Below, piece by piece: positions 17,880 through 25,825 of a stretch of 42,322 nt of DNA (positions are counted from its first letter, which is position 1; each line of letters starts with the position of its first letter). This stretch comes from Betaproteobacteria bacterium (GTDB taxonomy: Bacteria; Pseudomonadota; Gammaproteobacteria; Burkholderiales; Usitatibacteraceae), in NCBI GenBank assembly GCA_025362705.1, contig JANYFH010000111.1, positions 1 through 42,322 of the forward strand. Reading direction: 5' to 3'. Both the position numbers and the translations under genes were made by a program. The notes beneath the pieces were generated by a model, which ran no database searches, was not told where the DNA came from, and was given only the letters and a program-made list of their open reading frames with translations.

Positions 17880-19895
17880 TTAATACTGGCTCCAGCCAGC
17901 ATCTGGCGCAAATCGTGCGCCATGCTTTTGTTCAAGCAGCTTCATTTCCGCCAGCAGTTTTTCCTTGCCTGCGCTCTTCAGGTAATTGAGCGGGCCGCCA
18001 CGATGCGGCGCAAAGCCGGTTCCGAAAATTACACCCGCATCGCAAAGATCCGCATCGACGACAATGCCTTCACGCACACAGGCGACTGCCTCGTTCACAG
18101 CGGGCAGTGTCATGCGCATCCACAAAGGTGCCAGATCCGATATGCCAAAACCGCCGGCTTTTTGTGGCCTGCCGTTAACCCATTTGTAAAACCCTTCGCC
18201 GGATTTCTTGCCGAGTTTTTTGGCGGCAACCAATTCCTGAATTTTCTTGGGCTCAGGTCCACCGGGCTTGGCGAGTTCCTTGCCTACGGCGAGACCCACA
18301 TCCAGGCCAACGGTATCGGCCAACTCAATCGGACCCATCGGCATACCAAATTCACGCGCCGCGGCATCAATGGTTTCTGCCGAAAACCCTTCTTCCAGCA
18401 TCACTTGTGCCTCTGTCATGTAGGGCGTAAGAATGCGATTGACCAAAAAGCCGGGGGCGGATTTCACCGGGAGTGGCAGCTTGTCGATTTTTTTCACAAA
18501 TGCCTGCGAGAGCTTCATCACGTCTGCTGATGTTTGCGGGCCCTCGACAATTTCAACCAGCATCATCTGCGCGACGGGGTTGAAGAAATGGATGCCAACC
18601 AGACGTTCTGGTCTCGCCAGTCCAAGCGACAATTCCTGCAAGGGAATGGATGACGTGTTGGTCGCAAGAATGGCCGACATTTTCAGTTTCGGCTCAATCT
18701 GCGCGTAAAGTTTTTTCTTGATTTCCGCGTTCTCGACAATGGCCTCAATCACGAGATCGCAGTGATTCACGCCATCACCCTTGATATCCGGAATCAACCG
18801 GTCCATCGCGGCCTGAATGAGGTGCGGTTGCTTGAGACGTTTCTTGTACATGTCCGCGGCGCGTTTGATCGCGGGTGCGATTCGCGCGTGATCGAGATCC
18901 TGCAGCGTCACCGTGAATCCTTTTAGCGCGCACCACGCGGCGATATCGCCACCCATCACACCCGCGCCGACGACATGAACGTGCTTGATGTTCACATCGC
19001 TCGCGCCTAGCGCCTTCAAGCGATCCTGCAATTTGAAAATGCGGATGAGATTTGCGGTAGTCGGATGCTTGAACATTCCGGCGATCGAATAGGGTTGGTC
19101 TTGCGGAACATTGCGCGGATCGCCACCGTAGTTCTGCCACAGATCGATGATCGCGTAGGGTGCCGGGTAATGATCCTTGCGCGCCCTCTTCGCGACTTGC
19201 TTGAGCGAAGCACTCGCAACAAAACCACGCACGATGGGCCAATTGGTGATGGCATCCTTGAATGCCGGCTGATGCATTGCCGGCGGTTTGCCAAGCAACA
19301 TTGTTGCCGCGTTGGTGAAATGCCGGCGTGGCGCGATGACATCCACAAGGCCCATGTTCTTTGCACGTCTGCCATCGACTGCACGACCAGTCAGCATCAG
19401 GTCGAGCGCCTGCGCTGCCCCGATCAGCAGTGGCATGCGTTTGGCGCCGCCCCAGCCGGGCACGATGCCGAGCATTACTTCCGGCAACGCCATTTTTGTT
19501 TTTGCGCCGTCGTCAGCGATGCGATATTTACATGCAAGTGCGAGCTCAGTTCCGCCACCCATGCAGAAGCCATGTATCAACGCGACTGTCGGGAATGGCA
19601 ATGCGGCGACTTGGTCGAATACATCGTTGCCGAGTTTGGTGAATGCAAAGGCTTCATCACTGTTTTTAAGTGTCGTGAATTCATCGATGTCGGCACCTGC
19701 AGCGAAGCCGTTTTCTTTTGCCGAGAGAATGGCCAAGCCCTTCGGCGGCTGCGCTGCAAGCTGCGCACAAATCTCGCCCAGCTCGCGCAGCGCTTCGCTG
19801 GAAAACGTGTTGGTCGATGAATTCGCACGGTCAAATGTGAGCCACGCCAGTTGCGCGGCATCGACATCGAGTCGCCAGTGTTTCCAATTCGACAT
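17880..19895 (-). CDS. Enoyl-CoA hydratase / 3-hydroxyacyl-CoA dehydrogenase fusion (hydratase first, FadJ-like)
   Basis: A 671-residue multifunctional beta-oxidation enzyme. The crotonase domain is N-terminal (residues about 1-190), with the oxyanion-hole motif AKENGFAAGADIDEF and both catalytic glutamates in FCMGGGTELA and LPEVMLGIVPGWGG. The NAD-binding domain begins near residue 310 (VHVVGAGVMGGDIAAWCA), with IHFFNPVAQMMLVEIVEGP further on. This is the FadB/FadJ order, opposite to the fusion at 10154. The ATG is preceded by GAGGGA at about nine bases. The gene lies between a thiolase and a thioesterase and probably forms a trifunctional complex with the thiolase at 20044. It is somewhat shorter than E. 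coli FadJ (714 residues). Confidence 0.93.
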   Translation of the reverse strand: MSNWKHWRLDVDAAQLAWLTFDRANSSTNTFSSEALRELGEICAQLAAQPPKGLAILSAKENGFAAGADIDEFTTLKNSDEAFAFTKLGNDVFDQVAALPFPTVALIHGFCMGGGTELALACKYRIADDGAKTKMALPEVMLGIVPGWGGAKRMPLLIGAAQALDLMLTGRAVDGRRAKNMGLVDVIAPRRHFTNAATMLLGKPPAMHQPAFKDAITNWPIVRGFVASASLKQVAKRARKDHYPAPYAIIDLWQNYGGDPRNVPQDQPYSIAGMFKHPTTANLIRIFKLQDRLKALGASDVNIKHVHVVGAGVMGGDIAAWCALKGFTVTLQDLDHARIAPAIKRAADMYKKRLKQPHLIQAAMDRLIPDIKGDGVNHCDLVIEAIVENAEIKKKLYAQIEPKLKMSAILATNTSSIPLQELSLGLARPERLVGIHFFNPVAQMMLVEIVEGPQTSADVMKLSQAFVKKIDKLPLPVKSAPGFLVNRILTPYMTEAQVMLEEGFSAETIDAAAREFGMPMGPIELADTVGLDVGLAVGKELAKPGGPEPKKIQELVAAKKLGKKSGEGFYKWVNGRPQKAGGFGISDLAPLWMRMTLPAVNEAVACVREGIVVDADLCDAGVIFGTGFAPHRGGPLNYLKSAGKEKLLAEMKLLEQKHGARFAPDAGWSQY

Positions 19896-19970
19896 GGTGC
19901 TATTCCCTCAATCCGAAAGTGTGTTGCTGATTTATTGTTGCAGGCTGCGCTGCCCAGCGAAATTTAGAAA

Positions 19971-20034
19971 AACTCAAGCGCTGGCGCGCCTTTTCAGCCA
20001 CTTTGTGCCCATGAGCCTCGCCAATACTGGAGTT
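19971..20034. repeat. Stem-loop repeat, copy C
   Basis: AACTCAAGCGCTGGCG and CGCCAATACTGGAGTT form the arms of an imperfect inverted repeat just past the thiolase stop, in the 148-bp gap to the FadJ-like gene. The element shares TGGCGCGC in its left arm and CGCCAATnCT in its right arm with copy B. Confidence 0.6.
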
Positions 20035-20043
20035 TGTACTTTT

Positions 20044-21324
20044 TCAAGCTCTCTCAAGCAACATCGCGCCACCCTGCCCACCACCAATGCAAAGCGACGC
20101 CGCAGCACGTTTGCCGCCGGTGCGTGCTAGCGTTTTGAGCGCATGCAGAACGACGCGCGCGCCAGACGCGCCGATGGGATGGCCGATGGCAATTGCGCCA
20201 CCATCGACATTAAATTTCGCACGATCCATTTTGCCAAATGCCTTGTCGAGCCCAAGTTTTTCCCTGCAGTAGGCATCCGACTCCCACGCGGCGAGACAAC
20301 CCAGCGCCTGTGCGGCAAACGCTTCGTTTATTTCGAGGGCATCGAGATCATTCAGGCCAAGACCGTTGCGCTGCAGCATCGGTGTGATCGCGTGCACGGG
20401 CCCGAGTCCCATCTCGCTTGGGTCGAGTGCGCTCCACTGCGAATCGACAATCGCGCCCAAAGGTTGGAGATTGTACTTGGCGACGGCTGCCTCAGAGGCG
20501 AGGATCAGCATCGCCGCACCATCGGTTACCTGTGAGGCGTTGCCGGCGGTGACGGTGCCATAGGTCTTGTCAAAAACTGGGCGCGGTTTAGCGAGACCTG
20601 CGAGCGTGGAATCGGCGCGGACACCGTCGTCATCCTTGTAAACATTGCCCCTGCTGTCGATCAGGGCCTCAATCTCGCTGAAGTGTCCAGCTGCGCGACC
20701 AGCGACTACTTTTTGATGCGACTCGTTCGCGAATTCGTCCATCATCAGTCGCGTAATGCCGAAACGCTTCGCGACGATTTCTGCGGTCTGGCCCATCGAC
20801 AGCTTTACGATCGGATCGGTGAGTCCTTTGAGAATGGCGATAACGGGCGCCAGATACGCAGGCCGAAATTTCACCATCAACCCGGCGCGCTGGCCGAACG
20901 ATTTTGCGGCGGACCAATCTGCCAGCCAACTTACCATCGCCGGCCCGAACAATAGCGGCGCATGGCTCATCGCATCGGTGCCACCGGCCAACACCAGATT
21001 CGCGCGGCTCGCAAGAATATTCATGCACGCTGAATCAAGTGCCTGCATGCCCGAAGCGCAATTTCGCATCACCGTCCACGCCGGTACTTTATCGCCGCAG
21101 CCAAGACGCAACGCGACCACGCGGCCAATGTTGGCTTCGTCTGCCGAAGGCATCGCGGCACCAACGATGACTTCATCGAACTCTGTCGGCGCGAATTTCT
21201 GCCGCGCCAGCAAAGGTCGCCCGCAACCTACCGCCAAATCTCCGCCAGAGAACGGGCCGGGTTTGTTCCGGGCTTTGAGGAATGGCGTGCGTGCACCGTC
21301 GACCACATAAACTTTTCCGCTCAT
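20044..21324 (-). CDS. Acetyl-CoA C-acetyltransferase (FadI-like thiolase)
   Basis: A 426-residue thiolase. The active-site cysteine lies in MRNCASGMQALDSA (about residue 89), the histidine in GGAIAIGHPIGASGARV (about 378), and the second cysteine in SLCIGGGQGGAMLLE at the C terminus. The length and the long insertion around residues 125-180 match FadI-type rather than FadA-type thiolases, consistent with the FadJ-like partner downstream. The ATG overlaps the FadE stop by four bases (ATGA), so translation of the two is coupled. It catalyses the last step of a beta-oxidation round, releasing acetyl-CoA. Confidence 0.92.
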   Translation of the reverse strand: MSGKVYVVDGARTPFLKARNKPGPFSGGDLAVGCGRPLLARQKFAPTEFDEVIVGAAMPSADEANIGRVVALRLGCGDKVPAWTVMRNCASGMQALDSACMNILASRANLVLAGGTDAMSHAPLLFGPAMVSWLADWSAAKSFGQRAGLMVKFRPAYLAPVIAILKGLTDPIVKLSMGQTAEIVAKRFGITRLMMDEFANESHQKVVAGRAAGHFSEIEALIDSRGNVYKDDDGVRADSTLAGLAKPRPVFDKTYGTVTAGNASQVTDGAAMLILASEAAVAKYNLQPLGAIVDSQWSALDPSEMGLGPVHAITPMLQRNGLGLNDLDALEINEAFAAQALGCLAAWESDAYCREKLGLDKAFGKMDRAKFNVDGGAIAIGHPIGASGARVVLHALKTLARTGGKRAAASLCIGGGQGGAMLLERA

Positions 21325-23786
21325 TCGGCAGCCTCGGCTTGTTGCCAGACTGGCGGCACGCTACTCGCCTGCTTGCCAAAGTGTTTATCGAAATCATCGA
21401 CCATGATGATTTCGTGTTGCAGCACGCGCGCACGCTTCCAAAGCGCCAATTCCGTCTCGGTGATCACCGAGAGTTTCATGGCCTCTTCATATTGCGCATC
21501 TGCGCCGTGACCGCTCAGGCGACCCGCTTTTTTTGCGACGCGCACTTTCGCCTCGATGGGTTCAGCTGCGATCACAGCGTGCATCGCCGCCTCCAGCTTG
21601 CCGATCAAATCGGTATCACTCTTTGGCAAATACATTCCGGCGATCAGGCGACTACGTGCCGCCGACGGCTGGATCAGGAGATCGGCAACTTCATGGCCCA
21701 TCTGGTCGCTCGGCTGAATCAGGGTGAGGCCACGCGGGAATACGAGCCTTCTCAACACAAACGCGACTGCGCGATTTGGGAAGTTGTCGATGATGCCGTC
21801 CATTGCCACCTGGATCTTGAACGCGGAATCGTACAAAGCCCAGCGCAGAAACGGCAGTTCGTCGGTTTGACGCCCCCGCTGATCGTAGAACTTCAATGCG
21901 CACGACGAGAGATACAAAAGTGAAAGTACGTCGCCCAGTCGCGCTGATAATTTTTCTTTGCGTTTCAGCGAGCCGCCGATGACGAACATGCTGACGTCAG
22001 CCAACAATGCAAAGGCGGTCGAAAAACGCGTGAGCTGTTGGTAATAGCGCTTCGTGTCGTCACACGCGGGGGCAGGTAATCCACGCGCGCCGGAAATGCC
22101 GGTCCACATCGCGCGCGCCGCATTCGAGATCGTGAAGGAAATGTGATTCCAGAAAGCGTCGTCGAATTTTTCGACCGAGTCTTCCTGCGCGGCTTTCATT
22201 TCCTTCAGGACCCACGGATGGCATCGAATTGCGCCTTGACCGAAAATGATGAGTGAACGGGTGAGAATGTTGGCGCCTTCGACGGTGATCGCAACCGGAA
22301 TCATCTGGTATGCGCGACCGAGGTAGTTGTTCGGTCCCAGACAAATACCCTTGCCGCCATGTACGTCCATCGCATCGTTGAGCACAATGCGCATACGTTC
22401 GGTCATGTGATATTTCGAGATGGCCGAGAGTACTGAAGGCTTCTCTCCCATGTCGAGCGCGCCTGCAGTAACGGTGCGACATGCATCCATCAGGTAGGTA
22501 TAGCCACCGATGCGCGCCAGGGGTTCTTCGATGCCTTCAAATTTGCCGATCGGTGTTTTGAATTGTTGGCGCACGCGTGAATAGGCACCTGTAGCCATCG
22601 AGGCAAACTTGCCGGCAGCAATCGATTGTGCAGGCAATGAAATTGAACGGCCCGCTGCGAGGCACTCCATCAGCATGCGCCAGCCCTGCCCAATCATCGG
22701 TTGCCCGCCGATCACCCAATCCATGGGAATGAATACATCTTTGCCTGAATTCGGACCGTTCATGAATGCCGCGTTTAACGGGAAGTGGCGGCGACCGATG
22801 TTTACGCCCTTATGCGAGGTCGGAATCAACGCACAGGTAATGCCGAGATCGCTCACCTCGCCAATCAGTTTGTCGGGATCAAAACATTTGAATGCAAGTC
22901 CGAGAATCGTAGCAACAGGCCCCAGCGTGATGTAGCGCTTTTCCCATGTGACGCGCAGGCCGAGCGTTTCCTTTCCTTCCCACATTTGTTTGCAAATAAT
23001 ACCGACGTCCGGCATTGAGGCGGCGTCTGAGCCGGCGTCTGGCGCGGTCAGCGCAAAGCACGGCAATTCCAGACCCTTGGCGAGGCGAGGAAGATAGTGA
23101 CTCTTCTGTTCTGGTGTGCCGTAGTGCATCAGCAATTCGCCCGGCCCCAACGAATTTGGGACCATTACGGATACCGCCGCAGTGCCACTGCGCGTGGAAA
23201 TTTTCATCACCACTTGCGAATGCGCGTAAGCTGAAAATCCCAAGCCACCGTACTCCTTGGGGATGATCATTCCCAGGAACCCTTTGTCTTTGATGAACTG
23301 CCAAACATTGGGCGGCAAATCGTAGCGTTCGTGCGAAATTTCCCATTCGTTGGCCATCGCGCACAACTCTTCGGTCGAGCCATCGATGAAAGCCTGTTCT
23401 TCCGGGGTTAATTTTGGTGCCGGGTAATCGAGCAGTTTGTTCCAGTCGGGCTTGCCGCTGAAAAGATCGCCATCCCACCAAACGGTGCCGGCATCGAGCG
23501 CCTCGCGTTCGGTTTGCGACATTTGCGGAAGCAGGTTCTTATAGATCTTGAAGATTGGCGCTGTCACCAAACTTTGGCGCAATGACTTGAGATTGCTGAC
23601 GACCGCAAAAGCGATGAACGCAATCCACAGCAGACCCGCAAATACCCCCATCAACACGCCGCCAGCCGAGAGCCCGAGAAGGCCTATACCTACCACCAGC
23701 GACCATGCGGCAGCACTTGCCGCGTGATAGGCGAGTATCCATATGATGGCGATTGCTACAACGATGGATAGCAGAATTGTGATCAT
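21321..23786 (-). CDS. fadE: FadE-type acyl-CoA dehydrogenase (with DUF1974)
   Basis: An 821-residue flavoprotein close in length to E. coli FadE (814). It starts with two or three membrane helices (residues about 1-65: ILLSIVVAIAIIWILAYH and GLLGLSAGGVLMGVFAGLLW). The acyl-CoA dehydrogenase core follows (about 130-500: PKEYGGLGFSAYAHSQVV, CFALTAPDAGSDAASMPD, VHGGKGICLGPNNYLGRAYQ), then the long C-terminal DUF1974 region typical of FadE. It performs the first oxidation of beta-oxidation and passes electrons to the respiratory chain through ETF. AAGGGA lies six bases before the ATG. It begins 12 bp after the TetR gene and overlaps the thiolase gene, placing all three in one transcription unit. 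Confidence 0.95.
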   Translation of the reverse strand: MITILLSIVVAIAIIWILAYHAASAAAWSLVVGIGLLGLSAGGVLMGVFAGLLWIAFIAFAVVSNLKSLRQSLVTAPIFKIYKNLLPQMSQTEREALDAGTVWWDGDLFSGKPDWNKLLDYPAPKLTPEEQAFIDGSTEELCAMANEWEISHERYDLPPNVWQFIKDKGFLGMIIPKEYGGLGFSAYAHSQVVMKISTRSGTAAVSVMVPNSLGPGELLMHYGTPEQKSHYLPRLAKGLELPCFALTAPDAGSDAASMPDVGIICKQMWEGKETLGLRVTWEKRYITLGPVATILGLAFKCFDPDKLIGEVSDLGITCALIPTSHKGVNIGRRHFPLNAAFMNGPNSGKDVFIPMDWVIGGQPMIGQGWRMLMECLAAGRSISLPAQSIAAGKFASMATGAYSRVRQQFKTPIGKFEGIEEPLARIGGYTYLMDACRTVTAGALDMGEKPSVLSAISKYHMTERMRIVLNDAMDVHGGKGICLGPNNYLGRAYQMIPVAITVEGANILTRSLIIFGQGAIRCHPWVLKEMKAAQEDSVEKFDDAFWNHISFTISNAARAMWTGISGARGLPAPACDDTKRYYQQLTRFSTAFALLADVSMFVIGGSLKRKEKLSARLGDVLSLLYLSSCALKFYDQRGRQTDELPFLRWALYDSAFKIQVAMDGIIDNFPNRAVAFVLRRLVFPRGLTLIQPSDQMGHEVADLLIQPSAARSRLIAGMYLPKSDTDLIGKLEAAMHAVIAAEPIEAKVRVAKKAGRLSGHGADAQYEEAMKLSVITETELALWKRARVLQHEIIMVDDFDKHFGKQASSVPPVWQQAEAAE

Positions 23787-23798
23787 TGTTTTCCCTTT

Positions 23799-24542
23799 CT
23801 AAGCTTCCTGAAATAAATGGTTTCCGTCATCTTCCACTGAGCTCGGTGCGCTGGGTGAACGCAAGCCAGCCGCCAAAAATGGAGCGAGCCGCTTCAAAAG
23901 CAACTCGTCGTTGGTTGTTTCTTCCGGATGTGGCTGCGAAATTATCTTCAGCATATCGGCACCTGCCAACGTATAGGACAAAGCGCCCATCACGAAATGC
24001 AAACGCCACGACAATTCCTCACGCGGGATGTGCGGCAGGGCACGGCTGAATGCGCTGCGAAACCGCGCAATCATTTCCCGATACTGGTTCGAAAGAAATT
24101 CGCGGATAAATGGTGCCGGGTCGGCGTACGCGCGTCCCAGCAACCGCAAAAAATTCTTTCCGCCCTGTTCGTAGTCGCGCGCGAGCTTCAAGGCGGGAAT
24201 GAACATTGCAGCTAAAATCTTTTCGCAAGTTAGCGGTTTGCCCGCTGCAGCGATCTCGTACGCCGAAAGCAATTGCATGCGATCATGGTTCATCGGATCC
24301 AGTCTGCGCGTGAGTACCGCCTGAAACAATTCTTCTTTTGAGCCAAAGTGGTAGTTCACGGCAGCCAGATTCACACCAGCCGCGGTTGTGATTAGGCGCA
24401 AGGACGTGGCTTCGAAGCCGTGTTCCATAAAAAGCTCCTCGGCCGCATCGAGAATTTTCGACTTTGTATCGGTCGGTTCAACCACTCCTTCGGCTGTTAC
24501 ATTGCCGTTACGCGGTAATCGTTGGATTGAGCTTGGAGCCAT
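23799..24542 (-). CDS. TetR-family regulator, PsrA-like
   Basis: A 247-residue TetR/AcrR regulator. The helix-turn-helix domain spans residues about 25-75 (KSKILDAAEELFMEHGFEATSLRLITTAAGVNLAAVNYHFGSKEELFQAV). The segment LRLIT..AGVNLAAVNYHFGSK is close to that of Pseudomonas PsrA, which senses long-chain acyl groups and represses fatty-acid degradation genes; the C-terminal ligand domain fits the same group by length. It is the first gene of the locus, 12 bp ahead of fadE. A palindrome at 24586-24599 beside a promoter-like sequence upstream suggests autorepression relieved by acyl-CoA or free fatty acid. The ATG has a weak ribosome binding site. Identity as a PsrA orthologue is an inference. 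Confidence 0.88.
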   Translation of the reverse strand: MAPSSIQRLPRNGNVTAEGVVEPTDTKSKILDAAEELFMEHGFEATSLRLITTAAGVNLAAVNYHFGSKEELFQAVLTRRLDPMNHDRMQLLSAYEIAAAGKPLTCEKILAAMFIPALKLARDYEQGGKNFLRLLGRAYADPAPFIREFLSNQYREMIARFRSAFSRALPHIPREELSWRLHFVMGALSYTLAGADMLKIISQPHPEETTNDELLLKRLAPFLAAGLRSPSAPSSVEDDGNHLFQEA

Positions 24543-24585
24543 TTAGCATTAGCAATCAGTGAGTTATATGTTTTTCGGATGAATT

Positions 24586-24599
24586 CAAACGTTCGTTTA
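24586..24599. promoter_or_regulatory. Candidate TetR/PsrA-type operator
   Basis: CAAACGTTCGTTTA contains the half sites AAACG and CGTTT around a central TT. This resembles the reported PsrA consensus of the type (G/C)AAAC-n2-4-GTTT(G/C). It lies 44 bp upstream of the TetR start codon, just after the putative -10 element, where a repressor would block initiation. Confidence 0.55.
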
Positions 24600-24604
24600 A
24601 ATTG

Positions 24605-24633
24605 AGCGTATTACTGGACTCAAAATGTGTCAA
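24605..24633 (-). promoter_or_regulatory. Candidate sigma70 promoter for the tetR-fadE operon
   Basis: On the minus strand TTGACA (24633-24628) is followed after 17 bases by TACGCT (24610-24605). The -35 is a perfect match and the -10 is weak. The predicted transcription start near 24598 falls inside the palindrome at 24586-24599. Confidence 0.45.
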
Positions 24634-24703
24634 TGACTTTCGATGCTGCAATGCAACATGCATCGTCCTAATCTGATCCCGACGGGGACACTTTGAGCAG
24701 ACG

Positions 24704-24738
24704 AAAAAAAACCGCCGGATGACTCCGGCGGTTTTTTT
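24704..24738 (-). terminator. Bidirectional Rho-independent terminator
   Basis: ACCGCCGGA and TCCGGCGGT form a 9-bp stem with loop TGAC, flanked by A8 on the left and T7 on the right, so it can act on both strands. It lies about 20 bp past the stop of the 43-residue small gene and ends the DUF6776-bactofilin-erpA unit. Confidence 0.9.
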
Positions 24739-24758
24739 GTCTAGAAACGCGAAACGAA

Positions 24759-24890
24759 TTAAACCTTCTTGATCGTTTCAAGCATCTTGAATGTGGACTT
24801 GTTCGCGCCGATAAAGAGACGCTTGAAGTATTTGCTCAAACATTTGCGCTCCAGCGTATTGCGACGGGTGCGCTTTTTTTCTCCAGCCAT
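24759..24890 (-). CDS. Small basic protein, 43 residues, unknown
   Basis: An ATG at 24890 preceded by AAGAGGT at four to six bases opens a 43-codon frame ending TAA. The peptide begins MAGEKKRTRRNTLERK and ends TFKMLETIKKV. It has 9 Lys and 5 Arg against 3 Glu, no membrane segment and one cysteine (Cys17). A strong terminator follows it by 20 bp and erpA lies 108 bp upstream on the same strand. The good ribosome binding site and terminator make it a likely real gene. I do not recognise the family; the charge suggests binding to RNA, DNA or ribosomes. It does not match ribosomal proteins L33, L34, L36 or THX as I know them. Confidence 0.65.
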   Translation of the reverse strand: MAGEKKRTRRNTLERKCLSKYFKRLFIGANKSTFKMLETIKKV

Positions 24891-24998
24891 GTTTACCTCT
24901 TGAGTGTGATTGCAGTTGCGAACAGCATTGAATTATAAACAAAAATGGCTGCTATTGCAGCCATTTCTAGTGTGCCCGTGCGAGCGTTGATTGCCGCG

Positions 24999-25349
24999 CT
25001 ACACTGAAAATGAAGACCCGCAGCCACAGGTGCTGGACGCATTTGGATTCTTGATGACGAACTGGGCGCCTTCAAGACCTTCGGTATAGTCGATTTCAGC
25101 GCCGATCAGATATTGGTAGCTCATCGGATCTATCAGCAAATGAACGCCATTTTTCTCAAGAATTGTGTCATCTTCATTGGTGATTTCGTCAAACGTAAAA
25201 CCGTACTGTAATCCGGAGCAACCGCCGCCAGTGACGAATACGCGAAGCTTGAGATCATCGTTCCCTTCTTCAACGATCAGCGCCTTCACCTTGTCAGCAG
25301 CGCTATCGGAAAACAACAGCGGGGAAGGCATCATCGACATATCATTCAT
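24999..25349 (-). CDS. erpA: Iron-sulfur cluster insertion protein ErpA
   Basis: A 116-residue A-type iron-sulfur carrier. The three conserved cysteines are present in [10 protein letters not shown] and in STCGCGSSF at the C terminus, spaced as in ErpA/IscA. It receives Fe-S clusters from the Isc machinery and delivers them to apoproteins, including isoprenoid and respiratory enzymes. The choice of ErpA over IscA rests on the N-terminal sequence ([16 protein letters not shown]), on [25 protein letters not shown], and on the position away from isc genes next to a bactofilin, as in other betaproteobacteria. AGGAG lies eight bases before the ATG. It follows the bactofilin gene by 48 bp. Confidence 0.93.
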   Translation of the reverse strand: MNDMSMMPSPLLFSDSAADKVKALIVEEGNDDLKLRVFVTGGGCSGLQYGFTFDEITNEDDTILEKNGVHLLIDPMSYQYLIGAEIDYTEGLEGAQFVIKNPNASSTCGCGSSFSV

Positions 25350-25397
25350 TTTTCATCTCCTAGCAATACAGCATATATCAGGGCACACGGGTCAAAT

Positions 25398-25814
25398 TCA
25401 ATTCCCCAAGGCAGGCTTGAACTCTATCACCTTATCGGCAAGCAATCTGGATTCCCCTTCATGGACCATGCGTCCCATGACGATGGCGCCGACGTGGATT
25501 TCGATTGTTTTATAGCTAACATCCCCTGTGACCCGCGCCTTTGGCAGGAGTTCGAGATACTCTTTGGCACGCACGGGACCCGCTACCGTACCATTGACAA
25601 CCACATGACCTACGTCTATCTCGCCTTCCACTTTCGCCAACTCTGAGAGCACTAACGTGCCTGGCTTGTCACCTACCGCCCTGATATTACCCTTGACCAC
25701 GCCATCGACTCTCAGCCCACCGGTGAAATTCACGTCGCCGTTGATCGTGGTACCGGCGCCGATCAAGCTATCGATCGCACTGGCTTTGTTGGATTTGTTG
25801 GCAAAAAAACTCAT
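25398..25814 (-). CDS. Bactofilin (polymer-forming cytoskeletal protein)
   Basis: A 138-residue bactofilin. The central region (about 15-115) is a right-handed beta-helix with the repeating glycine/valine pattern of the family: IGAGTTINGDVNFTGGLRVDGVVKGNI, AKVEGEIDVGHVVVNGTVAGPV and ARVTGDVSYKTIEIHVGAIVMG. Bactofilins polymerise without nucleotide into membrane-associated filaments with roles in cell shape and in placing cell-wall enzymes. The short N-terminal tail (MSFFANKSNK) may contact the membrane. AAGGAG is well placed before the ATG, which lies 11 bp past the stop of the coiled-coil membrane protein gene, so the two are co-transcribed and may work together. Confidence 0.92.
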   Translation of the reverse strand: MSFFANKSNKASAIDSLIGAGTTINGDVNFTGGLRVDGVVKGNIRAVGDKPGTLVLSELAKVEGEIDVGHVVVNGTVAGPVRAKEYLELLPKARVTGDVSYKTIEIHVGAIVMGRMVHEGESRLLADKVIEFKPALGN

Positions 25815-25825
25815 GACTCACTCCT

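Noticed and set aside
19288-20130. Long plus-strand open frame (280 codons) opposite the FadJ-like gene
   Set aside because: It lies antisense to a well-supported gene and has a shadow-frame composition rich in Ala, Ser, Arg and Pro, with no recognisable domain or ribosome binding site.
1435-24542. Horizontally acquired island
   Set aside because: No integrase, transposase, tRNA or flanking repeats were seen and codon use looks like that of neighbouring housekeeping genes; the locus reads as native chromosome.
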